Assembly: GCA_001599755.1 (NCBI GenBank)
Contig: BCHX01000001.1
Coordinates: 4,774,001 to 4,838,000, forward strand
Direction: 5' to 3'
Source: Gliomastix tumulicola
Taxonomy: Eukaryota > Ascomycota > Sordariomycetes > Hypocreales > Bionectriaceae
DNA length: 64,000 bases
The notes under the pieces are model-generated. The model was given only the letters and a program-made list of their open reading frames with translations. It did no database searches and was not told the DNA's origin. The stretch's first letter is position 1. Each line of letters opens with the position of its first letter. Position numbers and translations under genes: made by a program. Positions 1 through 11,069 of this stretch are shown here, in pieces.

Positions 1-617
1 TCGGAGAGTCAATGTGATTGCATGACGGGTGGCACATTGCTGGGGCTATGATTCGGACAAGACTTTTAGCTGCCGGACAGACCATGGATGTACAGCAAAG
101 GAGGGAGGGGGGAATGCTCACCAGCGTTGCAAAGTAGTAGAAATAGCATACCGCCCCATGCCACAATGTTCAAGCCGTAAATCGTCAAGCAAAATCCGAA
201 GGGGGTCGTGAAGAACTTCCAAAAGGCAACAAGCCCTTCCTTTGTCGACTGGCCAAAGCTGTGCTTCGGCGGGAAATGATAGCCGTTGGGGAAAGGAGCT
301 GCACCAGCAGGCTCCTTAGCAGTTGAGGCCACAGATCCTCCTTGTGCAGAGTGGTCTCGAAAAGGTCCTGACGTGTCAGGGGCTACCTTCCAGCTGGGCT
401 GCTTGGAGGCTGCTTGCGAGTAGATAGTAGAGGCCATATCTCCGGTGGCAGCTGAAAATCCTCCTGGAAGGTTGGACTCTTCGAAGCTCTGGGTGACGCT
501 GCGCATGCGCTTGCTAAGGGATGATTGCCCTCTTGGTCGGTTGGTTGTCGGTGATGGGCATTTTGCTTGGTCCGCAGCGTCTTGACCTGGCCCAGTTTTC
601 GCCTCAAAAGGAGCCAT
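1..617 (-). CDS. DUF2985-type fungal membrane protein (3' end off the window)
   Basis: The open frame starts with ATG at 617 and runs to 122. A GTGAGC donor follows at 121 and a CATAG acceptor ends at 46 (76-bp intron). The second exon, 45 to 1, continues off the window. The first ~110 residues are polar, Ser/Pro/Gly-rich and probably disordered. Next comes a hydrophobic stretch (TTPFGFCLTIYGLNIVAWGG, then MLFLLLCNA), and splicing appends APAMCHPSCN. From memory this pattern is typical of the fungal DUF2985 family of multi-pass membrane proteins of unknown function. Without the intron the frame ends in an unrelated tail (EHSPLPPLLYIHG), which supports the splice. The gene is divergent from SEN15. 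The family call is fairly sure; no function can be given. Confidence 0.65.
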
Positions 618-1202
618 GATGTATTTCCCAGTGGTGGCAAAACAGACACATTCCCCAGATCAAAGCTGTCCTCTGGATCGTGTGACGCACCAGGCAATTC
701 GCGCAGGGATGGGGTGATGATGTTGGCACGAGACTCTGTGATTCAAAACCCACTCGTGCCTGAGTTCATTCGAAGAACTTGATCTCAAAACGGGTAAAGA
801 AGAAGAAAAAAGGTCGTACAAATAACGCACTCAAATACTTGATGCTTATACTAGTACCATCGGATGGACAATGAACGAGGGCAGAGATTGAGTTCGCAAG
901 TCAGGTCGATGATTTCAGTTTGGAAGGAAAAATAAGGTTGGAAGGGTCCCTGTCACTTAAAGCAGGTACGTCCCTTCGTTCCAAAAGCTTGGAAGCAGGG
1001 AAGGTGGTGGGGTGATCAACCTTCAGCAGTGAGTGACAGTGTGGCACCCACCCAGGGGTACGTATCGATTTGCGCATCAATTTTGCACCAAGCCACGCTC
1101 TGACGACAGCCTCATCTAGGGAAATTCATCAATTCTCCGTTCCGTGCCAGCTCTCGCCCATCTCTCTCGACGTCACGTAGTGTCGGGCGTGACGCAACGA
1201 TT
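618..1202. promoter_or_regulatory. Intergenic region between divergent genes (putative bidirectional promoter)
   Basis: This 585-bp spacer separates the start codons of the DUF2985 gene (-) and SEN15 (+), so both promoters and 5' UTRs must lie here. Composition is ordinary. I see no convincing ORF, RNA gene or repeat. Confidence 0.5.
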
Positions 1203-1616
1203 ATGCACTCCTCGACTCAGGCAATCACGGACGTCACAGATAGTGTGCTGCGCAATCTGGAAGACCAGCATGACTGGACGGGCCTCTCGCTCCATGAAAC
1301 AACCAACAAGCAGCAACGTGCTCTGATACGGGGCTTGCCTCCCCGTCGCCTCTATCTTCACCCAGACGATCAAATTACTGCCCTCAGTCACGAACATAAG
1401 ACGGGAGAGCGACTGTTTCAGGAGCCCGAAAACGAATGGGTTCTGGCAGTCCATCAAGCCGAACGGTGGACATTGGCAGATTTTGCCGCCGTGTTTGACT
1501 CGATTGACCAAACGTCTGATCGAGCGAAGCGCATCACTCTCGCCACCGTTCACAATGACTCGACCGTCGTCTACTACCTGCTTCACGAAGGCATAGTGAA
1601 GCCACGTCAGAATTAA
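1203..1616 (+). CDS. SEN15: tRNA-splicing endonuclease subunit Sen15
   Basis: Intronless 137-residue ORF. It matches the Sen15 (TSEN15) family, a non-catalytic subunit of the heterotetrameric Sen2/Sen34/Sen15/Sen54 endonuclease that excises introns from pre-tRNAs; Sen15 pairs with Sen34. Diagnostic parts are the WVLAVHQAERWTLADFAAVF block (about residues 79-98) and the C-terminal ATVHNDSTVVYYLLHEGIVK followed by PRQN. The last is the near-invariant terminus of fungal Sen15. The ATG at 1203 gives the size usual for fungal Sen15. No catalytic Tyr/His/Lys triad is expected in this subunit. The gene is head-to-head with the DUF2985 gene. Confidence 0.85.
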   Translation: MHSSTQAITDVTDSVLRNLEDQHDWTGLSLHETTNKQQRALIRGLPPRRLYLHPDDQITALSHEHKTGERLFQEPENEWVLAVHQAERWTLADFAAVFDSIDQTSDRAKRITLATVHNDSTVVYYLLHEGIVKPRQN

Positions 1617-2920
1617 AGACGCCAAGGATCATCACACTCTACCAAGAAGTCCCAATTTCAGGAGCCGCCAAATTTAGGCGAGCGACGGGCGGATTGGCCG
1701 TCGAAACAGGCCATAACTACCTCGGATGGCGTCGCGAAAACGAGATTTATGTCGAAAATGGACCCTCGGCATGACGGTCTGGATCTTCGAGACACAACCT
1801 GATGGCACACATGCTCGGTCTCGCAACTCACACCCACCGCTCCCAGCTGCCCAAGCGGCCCTGAACGCCCCCATCTTATTCTAAGCCTCACAATATTTCC
1901 CTAGTTATTGCCACGTGCATACTGTGAAGCTTCAGTTTCAAGAAAGCACACAGAAGAGGCCCCCTTTTTGAGGCTGCCAAGTCACGGTCGGGGATCTCCC
2001 AAGCTCTCAATTAATTTAATATGAGAGGAAATTTGTCTCGACCAGAAATTCGCGGTCTCCTCAGGGTATACGGCACTGGGTGCTTGGGTTTGTCCGCATA
2101 CGATCAGCCGGCCTTTTCCAGCCGGTGATCTCAGGATGACGGGCAACGGCAAATGCCACTCGTCATGTTTCAAGGCAGGACCATGTATCCAAAGCTCGGA
2201 ACCTTGAGGGAAATAGGTGGCAAGTCCTGCATAAATCGTACTCATGTACTCGGATGCAGGCATTGTTCTCGGATTGGTGCCTCGACCGGACCTGTGACAT
2301 GGCGGTATTCATCTGGATCGGAGGCCGCCGCTAGAGACATGTTAGGTAGCAACAAGCGTCGAGAACATTTTTTGTCCCCCTCCTCAATCGCAGATTCGCC
2401 TGTCCGTCTACAGTCTAGCGGTTCGTATGGGGGATGGACGACGGAGGGAGGAGCGAAATGGACTTGATCCACAACCCACAAGGTATCCGGCACGCTTCAG
2501 TGGGGTAATAGACTCCGTGCCTGCTAGCAGAGGCTGTGCTTGCAACTTTTGCAAGGACCCGGTTGGCACGGTAAGGGAACGGAAGAGTTGGCCATCCAAC
2601 ACTCCGAGCTCTCTCACCTTATCCGCGCTTAGCAAGTGGGGAGGAGTAAGGACCTTGAGGCGGTTGAAATGGATCGCCCGCCCAAGGTCGTTCGAATGCC
2701 ATGTGTAACAGGGAAGCAGGGAAGCTTCAAGCTACCTACCACAGAGGGGTAACTGGAAGCTCTGTGGTCGAAGAACATAAGAACCTTCCGGGTTTGGCCC
2801 TTGAGCGCGTCCGGGAACAGGGGCTATCGAGGCTGCAGCGCATCGTGCAGGCGCAGGAACATACATACATACATACTACTGCTCGGACTCGTCGGTACTA
2901 GTAGGTGTGATGGGCGGGTA

Positions 2921-2923
<3 letters not shown>

Positions 2924-2954
<31 letters not shown>
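2924..2954. repeat. (GT)n microsatellite
   Basis: About fifteen uninterrupted GT dinucleotides. Confidence 0.95.
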
Positions 2955-2955
<1 letters not shown>

Positions 2956-3670
2956 TGGGTGTGGATGGGGGAGAACCTCGGGCTTCCATCCTATGATCCG
3001 GCCGGTACAATCGTGTGGGAGGAGTCCGTCAAGAACAACCGTGGACGGGGGCCCTCGTCACAACTAGCGACATTGCAGGTCAGACCCCATGGCAAGTTTG
3101 CTTGTCAGACTGAGGCATCGAGTCGGTCAAGCATCGACCCCCTGCGAGCATTAGCATGCGGGTAGACTGTAGAGTAGCGGTGCTAGAACCAAAGAGGGGA
3201 AGTCCCCAAGTCTTAGCATGTGGCCCCGTTTTTTTCACTGCCACTCTCACCCCCGCGCGGCCCGTTTGGGGAAAGCTCAGGCAGGGTGGGCCAGCGACTC
3301 AGTGGATGAAGGTCCCAAATGGCTGCCAGCCGGCCACTGGAATCAGTGGAATCGTCAGGGCGGCAGCCACAGGGACAGCAGCGGATGGAACCTGCAGCGT
3401 GCAGCAATTAATTGAGGGTGCATTGGCAAGGGACCCGACCCGACCAAAGGATCCCCCTCTCCTCGTCTCTGCAGTCCATGTACTTTGTGCCGCCCATCCA
3501 TCCGGCCAATGCCTACCTGGGCGGCTTGGAGGGCACCCTTCCTACAAACCCTACCCCAGAGGCCTGGGATGGAGGCTACCGACTTGCCGAGCTGCTAGCT
3601 GGTCGCTGCAGCTGCAAATTTCAACGCGCGAAAGTCTGCCAAGTTGGACTACGACGCAGCCGACCTTTGA

Positions 3671-3714
3671 TGAGGAGTCCGTGAGGAGCCCGTGAGGAGC
3701 CCATGAGGAGCCTG
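3671..3714. repeat. 11-bp tandem repeat, four units
   Basis: Four head-to-tail units of the form TGAGGAGYCCR, starting at 3671, 3682, 3693 and 3704, differing at one or two positions each. The tract lies upstream of the C2H2 gene and has no coding context. Confidence 0.9.
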
Positions 3715-4941
3715 AGCTGCTTGACCAAGTGGAGGCTTCAGGCTCGCCCACTGGGAGGTAACCTGAGCTAGCTAAATCTTTGTCCCTGGTCTGGTCGCCG
3801 CCTGTCTGCCCAATACCTTACCTTCGTAGTACTCAGTATTACGGTACCTCAGATATTAACTGCCAGTCCATTTACGTTGAGCCAAGCGGAAAAGGGCTTG
3901 GGGAGCAGTACCTACCCAACTCAGGGCTAGCAGTCCCTAGTTAGCAGCCCCAGGCGGTCCCAGGCAGCCTCTAAAGGTCCTGGAGGTACTCCGTACAGAT
4001 CGGCCTATCTGTACGATGGTGCGGTCCTAGCCAAGCTGCTTGCTCATCTGCCGTCAAAGTAAAGTTTCAGCCGCCACCGCCGCCTTCCTCATCTCTCATC
4101 AATCCCATCGACGACGAGCCCTGGACTCCTCCCCGAGCTTCATGTCATACCGTCTCCAGACTCCCCAGACGCTCCAGACTTATCGCCGCCACCCGTCGCC
4201 TGCAGACACCCGCGATCCTGCCCCCGGCATTCCCACCCTGTCAGCTTCATCGACTCTTGTGCATGCGCCGCCAGCCGCACCGAATCCTGATTGATTGATT
4301 GCTCTGGCCCGGCTCGACTTCTGCCCGGCATCTCGTGCGGCTTGCACGAAACCTGACGGCGATTGCGCGCACCTTGCTTCGAGCCTGGCTTCCTGTTTTC
4401 TGGTCGCACAAGAGACTACAGAGGCTTCCTCCATTGGCGCTGAGGGTCTGACTTGATCGGCCTATGTGTACCGTCACTGTCGCAGCTCATCGCCAGAGAC
4501 GGTTGTCGCGCGACCCAGTCCGTGCGACGAGCAAGCCATCTCTTCCTGTGGCGTAATTCGAGCCTGCGTCCAAGGAACCGGAGGGCGGCGCTTCGCATTA
4601 CGCCCAGACAGACACCAGCGACCTGCTCGGCTCACCTTGCGCCTGCGGATCTGCGCGGCCTGTCGCCAGGGAGTCGCTCTCGCACCACGTCTCATTCTGC
4701 TCTCGAGGCCGCCATTCTTCTTGGGGAAGAAACCCCTCTCAGGCCTGGATCTCGGCATTCACCGCATGGTCTCACCGACGAGACGTCTGCTACCAGTCTT
4801 GTCTCGCCGCACTACCCTCCGGTTCTCGCAACGTCACGGTGCCTTGTCCGCCTCGACGGTCATGGCACGCTAACACCAGATCTACTGTGTCGTCGTGGTC
4901 TATAAGCGTATTTCTCATCGCGGCCGAGCTTGACCTGAAGC

Positions 4942-6416
4942 ATGTTTCATGACAACGATCCGAATGATCTCGATCCCCCGGGCTCCCCCCTCATGAAGCC
5001 TATCAATCCAAAACTTACCAAGCAGTCGCCCACGCCACCGCCCCGGGCGACCACGCCTCCCCCCACGTTCAAGTCTGACGACGAGGACGTGGGGCCTGGC
5101 AGACCACGCTTCGTTCCCAGCCCCAACGATGCGTTCCTCCTTCAGCATCTCGATGGCGGCCGCCACATGTACATCGGCCGGCCCATCAAGGAAGAGCCAG
5201 AGTCAGACGGCAGCGACGCCAAGGGGAAAGCCCCCATACTCAGAGCAGAGCTCCCAAGCCTCGTCCAGCTGCCAGACAAAGGGGTCACACCGCAGCCGCC
5301 GTCCGCTACGGCCAAGCCAGTTACCAATGAGCTCGAGCGTCTTGCGGAGAGAGCGCTGGCCGTCGCTGGGCCACAGCAGCCCCTGGCTGACTGTCCCCTC
5401 ACCACCTCGACTCGGAAGCTGTCCATTCAGGAGGGGACGTCGCATATGCCAGCAATCATCTCTGCCAGCGCAAATCAATACCAACCAGAACCAACCACAA
5501 ATTCCAAATCCCCGCAGCTGCTGACTCCTGGTAGCACAGGCAACGCGGGCTTGCCGCCCATCTCACCGGGCGGCTCCGAGCCTGCCGCGCAGACGCTGCC
5601 TCCGCTTCGCTTTCATCTGCCGGATATGAAACTCCCTCTGCCGGACCAAGACCTTGCTACACGGCATCACGCCCCGTCGAGTTTCACACACTCACCACCC
5701 GACAGCCACCACCTTCCACCTTTGACAATCGGCCGCGTCTCCCCCCAGCCGCCGCTCTCGCCTCCGGAGAGCTATTCGAGAGGCCACCATTCTCCCTCTT
5801 ACGCCCCGGGTCCGTACGCCCATATCTCAAATGGGGGGTCACACCGTCCCAGCGCAGACTTCGGCGCCAGGCCACCTGCAGAATTATATAGCCATGATTC
5901 GGTCCCATTTGCTTCGTCCGTTGTGCCAGCTCCCGTTGACCGGATGCGAATTGATGGCATCACGAACCCCCAGATGGGGGGGTACGTCTGCTCGTTCAGC
6001 GGCTGCAACGCGCCTCCTTTTCAGACTCAATATCTCCTCAACTCGCACGCCAACGTACACTCGTCGGCTCGCCCTCACTACTGCCCGGTTCCCGGATGCT
6101 CTAGGAGCGAAGGTGGCAAGGGCTTTAAACGCAAGAACGAGATGATAAGACACGGGTTGGTCCATGACTCTCCCGGCTACATATGCCCATTCTGCCCGGA
6201 CCGGGACCATAGATACCCCCGGCCTGACAATCTTCAAAGGTTCGTCCCACGCACTCGGCGACGTGCCCCTGGATTCGCTAAAACTAACGTACCGCAAGGC
6301 ATGTTCGAGTGCATCATGTCGATAAAAGCAAAGACGACCCGCAGCTACGGGAAGTCCTATCCCAGCGTGCGGAAGGGCCGCATCGTGGCCGCCGAAGACG
6401 AGGCGGGCAGGCCTGA
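4942..6416 (+). CDS. C2H2 zinc-finger transcription factor, three fingers
   Basis: Two exons, 4942-6239 and 6299-6416, give 471 residues. The 59-bp intron (GTTCGT...CTAAC...CAAG) is well formed. Residues 1-340 are Pro/Ser-rich and low complexity, as in fungal activators. Finger 1 uses C350, C355, H369, H373. Finger 2 uses C381, C386, H404, H408. Finger 3 uses C415 and C418 from exon 1 and H434 and H438 from exon 2. After splicing the frame continues HVRVHHVDKSKDDPQLREVL and ends in a basic RGRRRRGGQA tail. Unspliced, the frame stays open to 6444 but finger 3 loses both histidines. The product should be a nuclear DNA-binding protein; its targets cannot be told from sequence. The layout resembles other uncharacterised Sordariomycete C2H2 factors. 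Confidence 0.85.
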
Positions 6417-7027
6417 GATCCTCATGGTTGTAAGATGTGCGTGAGACAAGGCGCAGGGGGGGGCAACTCTCGGCTTTTTACCCTCCTTGTACGCCTCGTA
6501 TATATATGTGTGTGTGTGTATGTGTCTGTGGACGCGAACACGGGTCAAAAGCACAGAGGGCTACTGACAGTGTTTTCTTTGTCATGACCGGCGTCTACTT
6601 TGTCAAGATTTGAGCGCTTCTTCTTCTTCTATTTTATTCTTATGATTCATATTTTCCCCGTCGTTACCGCAAGGCATATTTGCGCGAGAGTTGGGCGTTT
6701 AGGGGTGTCACACCTTTCACTTTCCAGGCACTGGATATCGAGCGCTAGAGCAACGGGAGCCATCTTCTCTATCGTCCGGACACTGCTCAAACCCGTTCCG
6801 CCATTCAAACACACAACACACTGGCGGGATAGTGTATAGCAAGGGCACGTATATAGGGCGTACTCTTATCCATTGTGTTATACGTATGAAAGATAAAAAA
6901 AAAAGCCAATAAGTAAAGGATTTGCATGGAGCAGCACCCTTTCTGTTTCCGGTATCGCTTGTTACTTTTAGCATCTTCCATTTGCTACCTGCTTAGCTAT
7001 GGTTGACTTGGTGTGCTCCTCGTCCCT
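6417..7027. other. 3' flank between convergent genes
   Basis: Spacer between the C2H2 gene (+) and palB (-). It holds a short TA/TG dinucleotide tract near 6500-6525 and T- and A-rich runs near 6615-6640 and 6890-6905, suitable for 3' UTR and polyadenylation signals. No gene is seen. Confidence 0.5.
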
Positions 7028-9883
7028 CTAAATGGCCGCCCATGCTCCCACCTGAACGGGAGAATCGCTGTACAGAACGCCCTCAAGCACTTGCAGGCCA
7101 CTATTCAAGCCCAATCCTTCAACAACGAGCCACATCCCATGCGCACGAATCTTCTCGGGCTCCATGTCAAACTCTGGCGTCTGTAGAGCAACCAGGGGTT
7201 CCTGGAACTCACCCTGACCTGAAACAGCGATGGTGATCTGCTCCGGACCACGTCCCATTACTACAGACAAACGTAAGAGCATGGACGACGGTGAGCGGAA
7301 GCCATCTCCTGTGGAGGATTCAGTGTTGCCCTTGCGCGCCGACACGCTTGCCCGAGTGAGCCAATTCACGGATAACGGGGCGCGAGCCTTGTCCATTTTC
7401 TCAGACAGCGAAAGAGGGCTCAACACCTGCCGAATCTTCCCGGCTACTTCCGTCGGGATCGGTTCCACGGCGAGAGAGACGGCAGATGTGACGCGGAGGG
7501 AGAAGTCTGCCAACTGGTCGGCTTCGAAAGTCGAACATACAATCGTATAGGTCCCTGCGTCCACAAGGGGGACGTGAGCAACCACACAGCCACGCCTATA
7601 TTCGCCAGACGACGCCACCAGATCCCTGGCCCTCAGAGTGTTCACCCTTTTCCCATAAGCCCAGACCAGGTCAACGTGCACGTAAATTTCGCGGCTATCT
7701 GTAGCTAGTAGCAGTGACAGGGGCGTCGCTTTGGGGACTGTGATGCTATATTGGGGGTTGGAGAAGAAGGTACCGCAGGCAGCACTGCCACCTGCATTCC
7801 GCCTTGACCAAGCACCGCTCACGTCCTTTGCATGCGGCATGGGTTCGGTGGCGTCTTGAACCTCCACTTGGCTGTTGGAGAAGGTGGACATGGTGAACGT
7901 GTACTGGCTTAGGGGAAACTCGTGTTGATCCAAGACAACCGTGTACCGCTTGCCAGCAGTAGTGTCAAGCCTTGCCAGTGTCTGAGGTGAGTCCACGTAT
8001 GGGCCTCGATATGTCTCGCCGTCCGGGATCTGGACTCTCGCGCCCTTGGAGTCAAAGACTAGAATACTCATGAAACCGAGCTGTCGCGACGTGGCTGCTA
8101 GATTTGCCGTCTTGTTGCGGAGAATGTCGAGTTCTTCGTCAACGAAGTGACGACTGATCAGAATCCAGACCAGGCCGCCAGTTGGAGACATGATGGAAAA
8201 CTGTGGGTTTTGTAAAAGCGTTGAGCTGAGAAGGCGGGATGGCATCTTCCATTTGAAGTGCCGGTCATGTCGATAGGAGAAGAGCTTCGGGTTCCAGTTG
8301 AGGTACATGGATTCGAAATGCTGAGCCACATCTTCGAGACTCATCCAGAGGCAGCCGTTGGCGTTGCAGTTGTCATTTAGGGACAGCCCTGCGAAATCTC
8401 TGTGTGGACTCGGCGAGGCTTCTCCTTCCGACGATGCGCCCTTATCAGGTCCCCAATAGGGCCCTCCACACCATGGATTCTTAACAAGCAGCCGCCGCAC
8501 ACCCTCACGCTCGTCAAGATCCTGTACGGAATAATCGTGCTCCCCAACGAAGCCCGTGGCGCGCTCTTCTTCCTCTGAGATGCAGCCAGTACCAAGCGTG
8601 ATGACTACGTGGTGGAAGTCATGGGCCTTCTTGATTCTTTGCCAAAGCTGATTGATGTCAAGTTCATCTCTTTAGGGGTAGTTGTCAATTAGCACACCGG
8701 TGTCCATGCGGTGGGAATGGACGAATGTGTGCAACTTACCTCTGAAGAAATATTTGCTCGGGAATCCAACCAGTTATCACCCATAAGTCGGTCCCAGAAT
8801 TACTTCCGGGGAAGTCGTAGCCGCCTCGCACTTTGAGGTAGGCTTTCTCGAGCAATGCTGGCCAGAGGAGTCGTTCGTTGGAGCGGTCGACGACGAAGAA
8901 ATTGCCATCATCCGAAGACGCAGGCAGTCTATCATCGATGACGATACGTCGATAGCACCCGTTGAAGTTCAGCTTCAGAATGTATCTCCCGGAGGCAGAG
9001 TACCTGGGACGACAGTTGGCGTGATCGAAAGGGTATATGATGGAGGACAAGATCTATATCACAAATTAGTTACGCAATGGCTTTTGCTAGACGAGTTCTG
9101 GGCTGTAATTAGACGTACTGATTGCTTCCCCGTCAGGATCTCGATGGCAGCAGAGAGGCCTGCCACGACAGAGCAATCCGTGGTCACGTCTTGGACGAGG
9201 TCAATGTCCCGTGCTGTGGCCATGAGAGCGTCATCCATTGCCGCCTCATCGTTCAGCTCTGGGTCCAGCTCGGACACCCGAAATATATCTCGCGGTCGCA
9301 TCCATCCAGAAAAGGTGCGGCTTTGAGTCTCAGAGAGTGCGAAAGGCGTGTCGTCGCTGTAATGTGATTGCAGTCCAGTCAGCTCGGTGTCGAAGGCACA
9401 GCTTGTCGCGTAATGATATTCGCCTCCATATCCGCCCGCCTCCGTGCCGTTCCTCATTCAGGCCACGGGCTTTGTAGGTGGTAACTTACGTGAAAAGCTG
9501 GCCTGAGGGGTCGAGGCTGAATTCATCCGCTTGAGGCTCCGCACGCCAAGGGGGAAAGTTGGTTCCGTAGAGTCTCGAGGCATCTCTCAGAATTTGATGT
9601 TCTGCAAGTAACTTGGGGTCGATGCTCTTTTTGAGCTTCTCTCCATATGTGATAAGAGAATGGAGTTTCCGGCGCAGACGCGTGGCTTCGGCCTTATTGG
9701 AGGCTTCATCAGCCGCTTTCATATATAGCTCAACGGCATGGATAGCTGTATCCAGAGCCTCTAGCCCCCTTTCATGAGCTAGTCGAGCCTCTGCAGCCTT
9801 TTGAGCGGCAGGAATTTATGAGGTTAGACATGGCTGACGTCTCGGCTAGGGTTCGGGCTTCTTACCTGGGCTCGCGCCTCCAT
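7028..9883 (-). CDS. palB: Calpain-like cysteine protease PalB/Rim13 (ambient-pH signalling)
   Basis: Five exons (9883-9866, 9797-9490, 9356-9119, 9053-8740, 8669-7028) with GT-AG introns of 68, 133, 65 and 70 bp sum to 2520 nt, or 839 residues. The start is a six-codon exon (MEARAQ) that splices in frame to AAEARLAHERGLEALDTAIH, an N-terminal MIT domain (about residues 1-80) that would bind ESCRT-III. The protease domain begins near FALSETQ. The triad is complete: C170 in TTDCSVVA, H337 in GEHDYSVQDL and N357 in LLVKNPW. The C-terminal half matches tandem calpain-type beta-sandwich domains. PalB homologues process the transcription factor PacC/Rim101 at alkaline pH on endosomal ESCRT platforms. 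The gene is divergent from the peroxisomal carrier gene. Exon phases agree at every junction, so I hold the model with high confidence. Confidence 0.92.
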
Positions 9884-11069
9884 TCTTCACTGGACCATGG
9901 CGACTTGTGCAAGGAAAAGAACGGCAGCACGGATGTGCAGTGCAATCGGCAAAGATCTTCTCGTCAATCACATACGCACGCCAAGCGAGTAGATGCACGA
10001 TGCAGCGCGGCTCTAAGTGGCTCGTTTGAATGCGCACACGTCAGTGAGTGGCCCAACGCGCTTTGGAGGAGTTGGCGCGAGGGGTAATAGCACGGATTCA
10101 GGTGCAAGGCACGGACGGAGCCCTGAGGCTGCTTGGGTCGCTGCTTCCATGTTGGGTGAGGGCAAGACACAGAGGGCCTCCACCAGACACTGGACCCATT
10201 GAACTGCCCTGATTGATTTCCAGGTTGATCGTGGCCACAAAGCAGGCCTCTCTTTGTATTAATGGCTTCTACGGGTGCGCCCGCCATGAAGCACGACGAA
10301 ACAACGCGATAGTCAGATAACACATGTCGACCGGTTGCTTCGGAAATTCAGTGCAATGATACTCATTGGACTTTCGTCAACCCCAGTCGCACCAACCAGT
10401 CCCTCGTTCTCTTGTCCCGCTAGACCACCCTGGAATTAGCTCACTGATGCGAGATCGGAAAGGCTTCTCCAGCCGACCGTCGCTTCCCATAAGGCCGCAA
10501 ATCACCATCCACTCGTACGTCTGGTATGCCGAGGTCCCCATGGCTCGTGGTCCTCACAGCCGTGCTACGGGAAGACCATGGTGGTACGGAGTACTTAGTC
10601 GAGCGTGGATGGATGCACTCGGGGCCAGGTACATCCAGAGGCTCTTTATCCTGGTTCCAGGTTCTTGCATCTCTGGCCCGTGGGGGGCGAGGTGGAGTTT
10701 GCCGAGTGCCCGGACACGACCGAGGTATTTTGTACACCAACGCTAGGACGCCGAATCCAACCATCCGCCTTGCCGTCCTGCCCATAATCCAACATGGCTG
10801 CAATACCGACCCAGTCAGCAAGTATATCCCGGGAGCTCGATCTTCGTTCACCAACCAAGGTCTGACTCCGGCTCTTATCATGGGGCTCATTGGCACACGT
10901 CTTGTTCTTTAATCCTACCCGCCCTTGCTTCAAAGCCTCAATCTGCAAACCAGTCAAACTCGCGTTCCCACCTGCCGGCACTTCCAGCTGTTCGTTCGGC
11001 CGCCTGTCTAAGACGCCGCATAACACATCCGTATCAGCGCTTTCTTGCAGCCGCTTCTGCCAGCCCACA
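9884..11069. promoter_or_regulatory. Intergenic region between palB and the peroxisomal carrier gene
   Basis: Spacer of 1186 bp between two divergent start codons, so it must hold both promoters. Short ORFs here have no recognisable domain. A C/T-rich stretch ending TTTCTTGCAG at 11041-11050 could be a 5' UTR intron acceptor for the carrier gene. No repeat or tRNA was seen. Confidence 0.45.

Larger units (their letters stand above)
1617..4941. other. Long region without a convincing gene, upstream of the C2H2 factor
   Basis: About 3.3 kb of ordinary base composition holding only short overlapping ORFs on both strands, none with a recognisable domain or plausible splice structure. Visible content is a (GT)n microsatellite (2924-2954), an 11-bp tandem repeat (3671-3714) and, from about 4030, a C-rich leader-like stretch that probably forms the long 5' UTR and promoter of the zinc-finger gene at 4942. 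Long leaders are common for fungal regulators. A short unrecognised reading frame at 1982-2263 (-) cannot be excluded as a gene. Confidence 0.5.

Noticed and set aside
1982..2263. 93-residue minus-strand ORF (begins MPASEYMSTIYAGL)
   Set aside because: Looks somewhat protein-like but has no recognised family, no partner exons and no length support; noted only as possible.
3156..3695. 179-codon plus-strand ORF
   Set aside because: No recognisable domain, several overlapping ORFs of similar size on both strands, and no family-like motifs or splice structure; probably chance in GC-balanced DNA.
4453..4905. Overlapping 150- and 135-codon ORFs just upstream of the C2H2 gene
   Set aside because: They overlap each other and antisense ORFs and lack domains; more likely the 5' leader of the zinc-finger transcript.
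9980..9985. GCCAAG hexamer as a PacC site in the palB promoter
   Set aside because: It fits the GCCARG consensus, but a six-base match is expected by chance every few kb and PalB need not be PacC-regulated.
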